From: an uncultured Lachnospiraceae bacterium
GTDB taxonomy: Bacteria; Bacillota; Clostridia; Lachnospirales; Lachnospiraceae
NCBI GenBank assembly: GCA_900313745.1
Contig: OMSM01000160.1
Location: 1-5,343 of the forward strand
Direction of reading: 5' to 3'
DNA length: 5,343 bases
Under the pieces are notes generated by a model. That model saw nothing but the letters and a program-made list of their open reading frames with translations, was not told the DNA's origin and did not search any database. Shown here in pieces: positions 1 to 4,547 of the stretch. The position numbers and the translations under genes are program-made. Position 1 is the first letter of the stretch. Each line of letters begins with the position of its first letter.

Positions 1-147
1 TTCAGGGACTACGAGAACAGGACGGCCTGGGCGGTCAAGATGATGACCAACATCGCGAAGGCCGGCTATTTCTCGGCGGACCGCGCAGTAAACGAGTACC
101 GCAGAGATATCTGGCACCTCCACGCGGAAAGCGGAAAGAGAGAGTAA
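1..147 (+). CDS. glgP: glycogen/alpha-glucan phosphorylase, C-terminal end (5' partial)
   Basis: Frame 1 is open from the first base to a TAA at 145-147, giving the last 48 residues of a longer protein. The stretch contains NIAKAGYFSADRAVNEY followed by DIWHL. This closely matches the conserved C-terminus of family GT35 glycogen/starch phosphorylases (AWA..A..NIA..G.FSSDR.I.EYA.DIW.). These PLP-dependent cytoplasmic enzymes release glucose-1-phosphate from alpha-1,4-glucans. The catalytic and PLP-binding parts lie outside the window, so activity cannot be judged, and maltodextrin phosphorylase (MalP) is an equally possible specificity. The end looks intact, with a normal charged tail. The next gene starts 14 nt after the stop, which suggests co-transcription. 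Confidence 0.85.
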   Translation, partial: FRDYENRTAWAVKMMTNIAKAGYFSADRAVNEYRRDIWHLHAESGKRE

Positions 148-161
148 AGGAAGGTACAGTT

Positions 162-677
162 ATGGCCGCTTCACCCTTGACGGTGTACAAGCTGATCACA
201 TTGTATCTGCTGTCCCAGATCGAGGAGCCGCTCTCGGCGGCCCGGATATCGGACTTCATCCTGGAGAACGGCTACACGAATTACTTAAGTCTCAACCAGG
301 CCTTTTCCGAGCTCTCAGAGAGCGGGCTGATCTCCCTGGAGAGCCGGGGCAGCAGGACATTCTTCCGGCTGACGAAGGACGGAGAGGAGACTCTTCAGTT
401 CTTCGAGGAGGACCTCAACAGCGAGATCAGGGATCAGTGCAGGGCGTTCCTGCACAGCAACAGCGTTCAGATCCGCGCCGACGCCGACACCACTGCGGAG
501 TACAGGCGCACCGACACCGGGAACTACGAGGTTCACATGACGGTGATGGAGCGCCTTGACCCGGTGATCGACGTCACGCTCTCCGTGCCGGACGAATCCA
601 TGGCCAGGACAATGACGGAGAACTGGCAGGAGAAGAGCCAGGAGATCTACGCGCAGATCATGGCAACACTTCTTTGA
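162..677 (+). CDS. DUF4364 family winged-helix protein
   Basis: This 171-residue protein starts at an ATG 14 nt after the glgP stop, behind a GGAAGG Shine-Dalgarno site. Residues about 5-75 read as a winged-helix fold. They include YKLITLYLLSQIEEPLS, then ISDFILENGYTNYLSLNQAF and a recognition-helix/wing region ending in a phenylalanine- and threonine-rich hairpin (TFFRLTKDGEETL). The conserved pattern of YKL..LY.L......L....ISDFIL...YTNYF.LQQA..EL is what I know from the DUF4364 family, which is common in Clostridia and usually 160-200 residues long. Residues about 105-171 form a predicted beta-rich C-terminal domain. There is no signal peptide or membrane segment, so it is cytoplasmic. A DNA-binding regulatory role is inferred from the fold; no target is known to me. 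The stop overlaps the Shine-Dalgarno site of the next gene, so translation is probably coupled. Confidence 0.85.
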   Translation: MAASPLTVYKLITLYLLSQIEEPLSAARISDFILENGYTNYLSLNQAFSELSESGLISLESRGSRTFFRLTKDGEETLQFFEEDLNSEIRDQCRAFLHSNSVQIRADADTTAEYRRTDTGNYEVHMTVMERLDPVIDVTLSVPDESMARTMTENWQEKSQEIYAQIMATLL

Positions 678-680
678 GGG
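676..680 (+). promoter_or_regulatory. Shine-Dalgarno site deciding the Nudix start
   Basis: GAGGG overlaps the TGA stop (675-677) of the DUF4364 gene and lies 5 nt before the ATG at 686. This favours ATG 686 over the in-frame TTG at 674, which lies upstream of this site and has no clear ribosome binding site of its own. The overlap suggests translational coupling. Confidence 0.6.
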
Positions 681-685
681 AACGA

Positions 686-1222
686 ATGGTTATCAACAGC
701 GAAGGTCTCGTCGAGACCACTCTCGGCTACCTCGAGCACGAGGGCTGCTATCTCATGATGCACCGCGTGAAGAAGGCGGAGGACCTGAACAAAGGCAAGT
801 GGATCGGGGTCGGCGGCCACCTCGAGGAGGGCGAAACCCCGGAGCAGTGCATGATCCGCGAGACCCTCGAGGAGACCGGCATCCGGCTTAAATCCGTTCG
901 CTGCCGCGGCATCGTCGACTTCCTCAATGACAAGTACGATCCGGAGCGGATGCACCTTTTCACGTCGGAGGAGTTTTGCAGGGAGGGCGGAGAAGAGGCC
1001 GGTTCCGATGAGGACAGTCCGGCGGAAATCCCTTTTCCCGAGGCTCCCGAGTGCAATGAGGGCATACTCCGCTGGGTCCCGAAGGACGAGGTTCTCTCGC
1101 TCAACATCTGGGAGGGCGACCGGGTCTTCCTGAAGCTCCTCGCGGAAGACGCGCCGTTCTTCCACATCGCGCTGCACTACCACGGCGATGAACTTGTCCG
1201 CGTGGAGCAGCTGCAGAGCTGA
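686..1222 (+). CDS. Nudix hydrolase, MutX/MutT-like (8-oxo-dGTP diphosphatase family)
   Basis: The 178-residue protein is read from ATG 686; a TTG at 674 in frame would add four residues. The Nudix box GX5EX7REUXEEXGU spans residues 44-66: G44, E50, R58, E59, E62, E63, G65. Thr60 replaces the usual hydrophobic residue. These glutamates bind the Mg ions that drive nucleoside-diphosphate hydrolysis. The flanks YLMMHRVKK..DLNKGKWIGVGG and LNIWEGDRVFLKLL..DAPFF match the MutX-type 8-oxo-dGTP diphosphatases of Firmicutes, so sanitation of oxidised dGTP is the likely role, though Nudix substrates are hard to predict. Streptococcal MutX proteins are about 155-160 residues. The extra length here is an acidic, proline-containing insertion at about residues 99-122. 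The protein is cytoplasmic and is the third gene of the apparent glgP operon. Its 3' end is duplicated immediately downstream. Confidence 0.88.
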   Translation: MVINSEGLVETTLGYLEHEGCYLMMHRVKKAEDLNKGKWIGVGGHLEEGETPEQCMIRETLEETGIRLKSVRCRGIVDFLNDKYDPERMHLFTSEEFCREGGEEAGSDEDSPAEIPFPEAPECNEGILRWVPKDEVLSLNIWEGDRVFLKLLAEDAPFFHIALHYHGDELVRVEQLQS

Positions 1223-1276
1223 TACGCACTACACGGCAGCGAACTCGTGCGCGTGGAGCAGCTCACAGGCTGCTAA
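1172..1276 (+). repeat. imperfect tandem repeat of the Nudix gene 3' end, second copy behind the stop
   Basis: Bases 1223-1276, directly after the TGA of the Nudix gene, continue in the same frame for 17 codons to a TAA (1274-1276). They encode YALHGSELVRVEQLTGC, which resembles the true C-terminus, ALHYHGDELVRVEQLQS. At an offset of 51 nt, the blocks 1181-1213 and 1232-1264 share 27 of 33 bases and 10 of 11 amino acids. Three of the six differences are synonymous third-base changes (CTT/CTC, GTC/GTG, CTG/CTC). Fourteen bases in a row (1199-1212 and 1250-1263) are identical. I read this as the leftover 3' end of a related Nudix allele, or as an old duplication cut off by a stop. No start codon precedes the second copy, so it is unlikely to be expressed alone. 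Confidence 0.8.
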
Positions 1277-1310
1277 GACAATATTACCTATCACCAATAG
1301 TCATCAGTAA

Positions 1311-1336
1311 GGACCGCCCGTTCACCCGGGCGGTCC
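1311..1336 (+). terminator. GC-rich hairpin, possible terminator after the Nudix gene
   Basis: A perfect 10-bp stem (GGACCGCCCG at 1311-1320 with CGGGCGGTCC at 1327-1336) closes a 6-nt loop. The following bases are GGTATTAG, so the U-tract of a standard intrinsic terminator is missing. The stem ends only 16 nt before the ATG of the YitT gene, so it could instead be a leader structure or a partial transcription barrier. Confidence 0.5.
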
Positions 1337-1352
1337 GGTATTAGAAAGATCA

Positions 1353-2225
1353 ATGCAGAAAGAAAAACTGATCACGGAGTGCCGAATCATGGCCGGGGAG
1401 ATCGCAGGCAGCTTCCTGGGCGCGGTCGGCACCTATAATTTTGCGGTATCTCTCAAGGTACCGATGACCGGAATCACCGGCGTCGCAATGATTTTCAACC
1501 GGCTCTACGGCCTGCCGCTCGGCTGGATGACCCTCATCCTCAACGTCCCCCTTGCGCTTCTCTGCATCCGCGTGCTGGGCAAGAAATTCTTCTTCCGCTC
1601 CATCCGCTGCATGCTGTGCCTCTCGCTGATGGTCGACTACGTCGCGCCAAGACTCCCCGTCTATGACGGCGACCGCCTGCTGGCGGCGCTCGGCGCGGGC
1701 GTGCTCTCGGGCCTTGGATATGGTCTTATCTACAAGCAAAACTCCTCCTCCGGCGGCACGGATTTCCTTACGGTGGCATTCAAAACTCACTTCCGCCATA
1801 TCTCCATGGGCACGCTGGAGTTCGTCACCGCCCTTGCGGTCATGGGCGCCTATGCCATCGTCTTCGATGACATGGACGGCATCATGTACGGCCTTGTAAT
1901 CAACTACCTGATGTCCGCCGTGATTAACCGCATCCTCACCGGCGCGAACGAGGGATCGGTGACCTTCACGGTCACGGAGCATCCCCAGGTCGTCTGCGAT
2001 CTCATCAGCAGGCAGCTCGACCGCGGGAGCACGATCCTGGAGGCACACGGCGGTTACACCGGCGAGAAGAAATCCGTCGTCATGTGCGTGACAAGCCCCA
2101 AGGAGGTCTATGTGCTCCAGCGCGCGCTGGAGAAGGAGGACCCAGACAGCTTCTCCGTGCTTATGAACTGCAGCGAGATCCACGGCGAGGGCTTCAATGT
2201 CCTGGAGCTGGGAAAGGAGAAGTAG
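1353..2225 (+). CDS. YitT family integral membrane protein with C-terminal DUF2179 domain
   Basis: The protein has 290 residues, the usual length of YitT/YpjC/YqfU-type proteins. Residues about 14-195 hold five or six hydrophobic segments. They carry family signatures: MTGITGVAMIFNRLYGLPLG (38-57), LILNVPLALL (61-70), LGKKF (75-79) and the conserved small-residue loop SSSGGTDFL (131-139). Residues about 205-285 are the soluble DUF2179 domain, with RGSTILEAHGGYTGEKKSVVMCV and later GEGF (278-281). Family members sit in the cytoplasmic membrane. Their transported substrate is not established, so no function is assigned. The start is uncertain. ATG 1353 has only a weak GAAAG upstream, whereas the in-frame ATG 1389 has CGGAG nine bases before it. 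I keep 1353 because the extra residues MQKEKLITECRI look like the short charged N-terminus normal for the family. It may need its own promoter, and I could not find a convincing one. Confidence 0.88.
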   Translation: MQKEKLITECRIMAGEIAGSFLGAVGTYNFAVSLKVPMTGITGVAMIFNRLYGLPLGWMTLILNVPLALLCIRVLGKKFFFRSIRCMLCLSLMVDYVAPRLPVYDGDRLLAALGAGVLSGLGYGLIYKQNSSSGGTDFLTVAFKTHFRHISMGTLEFVTALAVMGAYAIVFDDMDGIMYGLVINYLMSAVINRILTGANEGSVTFTVTEHPQVVCDLISRQLDRGSTILEAHGGYTGEKKSVVMCVTSPKEVYVLQRALEKEDPDSFSVLMNCSEIHGEGFNVLELGKEK

Positions 2226-2241
2226 CGGCGGAAATTTCTTC

Positions 2242-2270
2242 GTGACTTTATCGCGTTGCCGTAATAAAAT
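2242..2270 (+). promoter_or_regulatory. candidate sigma-A promoter for ddh
   Basis: GTGACT (2242-2247, 4 of 6 matches to TTGACA) and TAAAAT (2265-2270, 5 of 6 matches to TATAAT) are separated by 17 nt in the short AT-richer gap after the YitT gene. Transcription would start near 2277, about 65 nt before the ddh ATG. The -35 match is modest. No terminator follows the YitT gene, so readthrough is also possible. Confidence 0.4.
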
Positions 2271-2300
2271 ACATATCGGATTTTTCAACAGCTAAGCCAG

Positions 2301-2322
2301 TTCCGGCCGGATCCGGCGGGAA
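2301..2322 (+). other. hairpin in the ddh leader
   Basis: TTCCGGCCG (2301-2309) pairs with CGGCGGGAA (2314-2322) around a GATC loop, with one internal G-G mismatch. The core GCCGGATCCGGC is a 12-bp perfect palindrome. It would lie in the 5' leader if the promoter at 2242-2270 is used, and ends 8 nt before the AGGGAG ribosome binding site (2331-2336). As DNA it could be an operator for a dimeric regulator. As RNA it could influence ribosome access. Neither is shown. Confidence 0.35.
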
Positions 2323-2343
2323 ACGGAAGAAGGGAGAACCTTT

Positions 2344-3336
2344 ATGAGCATCAGAATCGGCATCCTTGGGTATGGCAATCTCGGCCGCGGCGTGGAAGCC
2401 GCTGTCGCAAAGAACCCCGACATGGAGCTTGTCGGCGTCTTCACCCGGCGCGATCCCTCCGGGGTTACCATCAAAACTCCCGGCGTTTCCGTCTACGGCG
2501 CGGACGCGCTGGAGACCGACGAGATGAAGGCCGGAATCGACGTCCTCGTCATCTGCGGCGGCAGCGCGACAGACCTTCCTCACATGACGCCCAAATATGC
2601 CGCGATGTATAACGTCATCGACAGTTTTGACACCCACGCCAACATCCCCGTGCACTTCGCGGCGGTGGACGAAGCAGCAAAGAGCGCCGGCAAGATCGCG
2701 ATCATCTCCTGCGGATGGGATCCCGGCATGTTCTCCCTGAACCGCCTCTACTCCGACTGCATCCTTCCGGACGGCGCGGCATACACCTTCTGGGGCCGCG
2801 GCGTAAGCCAGGGCCACTCCGACGCGGTTCGCCGCATCGAGGGCGTCGCCGACTGCAGGCAGTACACCATTCCCGTTCCCGAGGCGCTGGATGCGGTCCG
2901 CTCCGGATCGAACCCCGAGCTGACCACCCGCCAGAAGCATACGAGAGAATGCTTCGTCGTCGCCGAGGAAGGCGCGGACTTAGAGCGCATTGAGCGCGAG
3001 ATCAAGACCATGCACAACTACTTCGACGAGTACGACACCACCGTGCACTTCATCACCGCGGAGGAGATGAAGCGTGACCACAGCGAGCTCCCTCACGGCG
3101 GCTTCGTCATCCGCACCGGCAGCACCGGCTGGGAGAACGAGCACAAGCACGTGATCGAGTACTCGTTAAAACTGGACTCGAACCCCGAGTTCACAGGCTC
3201 CGTCCTCACCGCCTTCGCGCGCGCGGCCTGCCGCATGAACGCGGAGGGCATGTGCGGAGGCAAGACCGTCTTCGATGTCGCGCCCGCGTACCTTTCCGCG
3301 AAGAGCGGCGAGGAGCTCCGCCACACGATGCTTTGA
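2344..3336 (+). CDS. ddh: meso-diaminopimelate D-dehydrogenase
   Basis: This is a 330-residue protein, close to the roughly 320 residues of Corynebacterium glutamicum Ddh. It catalyses NADPH-dependent reductive amination of L-2-amino-6-oxopimelate (tetrahydrodipicolinate) to meso-diaminopimelate in one step, feeding lysine and peptidoglycan synthesis in the cytoplasm (EC 1.4.1.16). Residues 4-16 (RIGILGYGNLGRG) form the Rossmann dinucleotide-binding loop, with RR at 35-36 placed for the NADPH phosphate. Family signatures follow: GWDPGMFSLNR (124-134), FWGRGVSQGHSDAVRRIEGV (149-168), RECFVV (201-206) and HGGFVIRTG (251-259). Asp126, Trp150 and His251 match conserved pocket positions by my recall of the C. 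glutamicum enzyme. AGGGAG seven bases before ATG 2344 fixes the start. The gene appears monocistronic, with a promoter candidate upstream and a strong terminator downstream. All motifs are intact. Confidence 0.95.
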   Translation: MSIRIGILGYGNLGRGVEAAVAKNPDMELVGVFTRRDPSGVTIKTPGVSVYGADALETDEMKAGIDVLVICGGSATDLPHMTPKYAAMYNVIDSFDTHANIPVHFAAVDEAAKSAGKIAIISCGWDPGMFSLNRLYSDCILPDGAAYTFWGRGVSQGHSDAVRRIEGVADCRQYTIPVPEALDAVRSGSNPELTTRQKHTRECFVVAEEGADLERIEREIKTMHNYFDEYDTTVHFITAEEMKRDHSELPHGGFVIRTGSTGWENEHKHVIEYSLKLDSNPEFTGSVLTAFARAACRMNAEGMCGGKTVFDVAPAYLSAKSGEELRHTML

Positions 3337-3367
3337 TCACGGTTCCGATTATAAAAGCAATAAAATG

Positions 3368-3409
3368 CCCCGGCCTGCAAACGATAAAAGCAGGCCGGGG
3401 TTTGTTTTT
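3368..3409 (+). terminator. intrinsic terminator after ddh, probably bidirectional
   Basis: CCCCGGCCTGC (3368-3378) pairs perfectly with GCAGGCCGGGG (3390-3400), an 11-bp stem with an A-rich 11-nt loop, followed by TTTGTTTTT (3401-3409). It begins about 30 nt after the ddh stop. On the minus strand the same stem is followed by CATTTTATTG, a weaker U-rich tail, and it lies about 60 nt beyond the stop of the converging peptidase gene. It therefore probably ends both transcripts. Confidence 0.92.
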
Positions 3410-3460
3410 CCGGTTATTCCGTTTCGCCGGAGTCATCCGGCTATTGCCGTCGCAGCTGCT

Positions 3461-4270
3461 TCAGCCGGGGGCTGCGGGTGAGACCTCCGGAATCGCCGAG
3501 ATCATCGCGGACACGTAATTGTAAAGCGAAGGGGATATCGCCTCCAAAGCGTCCGGATCCGTGCAAAGCAGCCGGAAGGCGTCCGCAAAGCATTCCTGTG
3601 CGCTGTAGAGGTCGGGCCGCACGATGTAGGCGCTGGTCCTTAAGAGATCGGAGCCGTAGGCCTCGTAGAACACCTGCCAGTCGGCGGAAGAGGAGATCGC
3701 GAAATACGTCCCTGTCGCCGCGCCCGCAGCGCTGTCCATGTAGTGGCCGACCTCGTGGATCAGCCGGTGAGGATCGAGATAAGTCCGCACGCCTGCATCC
3801 GTCTGGAGCTCAATCGCGCCGTCGGCGATCCTCTTCACGTAGGCAAGGCGCCCGCTGGAGGGATAAACATACCTCTGATAGACAGGATGCGTGGTAAGCC
3901 CTGCAAAACCGATCCTCGAGTCGGAGGAGTAGTTCAGCCTGGCCGAAGTTAAAACTTCGTCGCTCTTCGCGATAAGGTAGATCTTGACGTTGTCGTTCAT
4001 CAGACGGTTCCGCACGTTGTCCGGAAGCCTGAGCCATGCAAGCGTGAGGTTGTAGGCCTCCCCTGCGGACACCGATGGCGACTGCCAGATATTGCTGTCC
4101 GGCACCTGGGTGAAATCCTCCTCCGGGGTCGTATGGGAGGCGTAAAGCGGCAGCGGCATGTGAAAACCTGCGGCGATAAAAGCCGCAAGAATCAGGCCGG
4201 CGACGGCTCGCCTGAGCGCGGGCCTTCTGTATTGCGCGCTGTATGCGGAGTTTTTACGTTTAATCATCAT
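3461..4270 (-). CDS. predicted secreted zinc metallopeptidase, ATLF-like (lethal factor / Pro-Pro endopeptidase fold)
   Basis: The product has 269 residues. An N-terminal signal peptide has a basic region (KRK, RRPALRR) up to about residue 21, a hydrophobic core at 22-37 and a likely cleavage site after Ala44 (LPLYA-S). No later membrane segment or cell-wall anchor is visible, so it is probably released or loosely attached. The zincin motif is IHEVGHYMD: His172 and His176 are zinc ligands and Glu173 the general base. Glu226 in AQECFADAFRL is the likely third ligand. HExxH-D plus ExFAEAFR is the hallmark of the anthrax lethal factor C-terminal domain and of clostridial Pro-Pro endopeptidases (M34). 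The catalytic tyrosine seven residues before that glutamate is not at the same spacing here; Tyr215 and Tyr222 are candidates. Residues 50-165 are not recognised. The start has a weak GGACAGGA site. Substrate is unknown; a secreted or surface protein is an inference. Confidence 0.75.
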   Translation of the reverse strand: MMIKRKNSAYSAQYRRPALRRAVAGLILAAFIAAGFHMPLPLYASHTTPEEDFTQVPDSNIWQSPSVSAGEAYNLTLAWLRLPDNVRNRLMNDNVKIYLIAKSDEVLTSARLNYSSDSRIGFAGLTTHPVYQRYVYPSSGRLAYVKRIADGAIELQTDAGVRTYLDPHRLIHEVGHYMDSAAGAATGTYFAISSSADWQVFYEAYGSDLLRTSAYIVRPDLYSAQECFADAFRLLCTDPDALEAISPSLYNYVSAMISAIPEVSPAAPG

Positions 4271-4304
4271 TCCTGTCCAATAACCGAATCACGCGATGGC
4301 TAGA

Positions 4305-4332
4305 TTATAATTGACATTTACCCTGACGGCAA
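4305..4332 (-). promoter_or_regulatory. candidate promoter for the metallopeptidase, proximal
   Basis: On the minus strand TTGCCG (bases 4332-4327, 4 of 6 matches) precedes TATAAT (4310-4305, 6 of 6) with a 16-nt gap in window coordinates 4311-4326. Its elements overlap those of the plus-strand promoter at 4311-4339. Transcription would start near 4298, about 28 nt before the ATG. Confidence 0.45.
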
Positions 4333-4339
4333 TTATAGT
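4311..4339 (+). promoter_or_regulatory. consensus-like sigma-A promoter toward the efflux adaptor
   Basis: A perfect TTGACA (4311-4316) and TATAGT (4334-4339, 5 of 6) are separated by 17 nt, the best plus-strand promoter in the window. Transcription would start near 4346, leaving a leader of about 200 nt before ATG 4548. It overlaps both minus-strand promoters. Confidence 0.7.
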
Positions 4340-4360
4340 ATTCGGGAAGTGTACTATCAA
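4332..4360 (-). promoter_or_regulatory. candidate promoter for the metallopeptidase, distal and stronger
   Basis: On the minus strand TTGATA (bases 4360-4355, 5 of 6) and a perfect TATAAT (4337-4332) are separated by 17 nt. The start would be near 4325, giving a leader of about 55 nt. Its -10 box shares four bases with the plus-strand -10 box TATAGT (4334-4339), so the two polymerases cannot bind at once. Confidence 0.65.
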
Positions 4361-4363
4361 GAA

Positions 4364-4439
4364 TAATACAGTTAATACAGCGGGTTAATTATCCTATCCT
4401 GTTAAATTCCTGTAAATCATACAGATATTATTGGTACAG
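4364..4439 (+). promoter_or_regulatory. cluster of short repeats, possible operator region
   Basis: TAATACAG occurs at 4364-4371 and 4373-4380. TACAG recurs at 4420-4424 and 4435-4439. CCTGTTAAAT (4398-4407) is followed by CCTGTAAAT (4409-4417), an 11-nt tandem spacing close to one helical turn. GTTAA also appears at 4371, 4384 and 4401. Such clusters between promoters are often binding sites for a response regulator. The region is AT-rich, so some repeats may be chance, and no regulator gene is in the window. Confidence 0.35.
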
Positions 4440-4459
4440 CACAATATCTGGAGTATAAT
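4431..4459 (+). promoter_or_regulatory. second promoter for the efflux adaptor gene
   Basis: TTGGTA (4431-4436, 4 of 6) and a perfect TATAAT (4454-4459) are separated by 17 nt. Transcription would start near 4466, about 80 nt before ATG 4548. The last TACAG motif (4435-4439) overlaps the -35 box, a position suited to a regulator. Confidence 0.6.
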
Positions 4460-4547
4460 TTGTCCGAGTGCGCCGCAAAACCGCAATATCTAGGGGCACC
4501 GGAACACGGCCGATAAGCCGGATCAATGATTTCAGCAAAGGGGCAGT

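Noticed and set aside
674..685. TTG at 674 as the start of the Nudix hydrolase
   Set aside because: It overlaps the previous stop without a ribosome site. GAGGG at 676-680 is placed for ATG 686 instead.
647..1183. A 178-codon minus-strand open frame opposite the Nudix gene
   Set aside because: It is the shadow of the Nudix coding frame; the plus strand carries the complete Nudix box.
1350..2288. A 312-codon open frame on the minus strand opposite the YitT gene
   Set aside because: Its His/Asp/Arg/Val-rich translation has no fold-like pattern. The plus strand encodes a clear YitT/DUF2179 protein over the same bases, and GC-rich third positions explain the open shadow frame.
2248..2940. A 230-codon open frame on the minus strand opposite ddh
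   Set aside because: It is antisense to a fully conserved diaminopimelate dehydrogenase, shows no recognisable motif and is expected from codon bias alone.
3426..3441. Small GCCGG/CCGGC hairpin just beyond the peptidase stop
   Set aside because: The stem has only 5 bp and no U-tract, and a much stronger terminator at 3368-3409 already serves this end.
4461..4547. Possible riboswitch or structured leader before the adaptor gene
   Set aside because: Only short, mismatched stems such as CGGC/GCCG were found, and nothing matches a riboswitch class I know.
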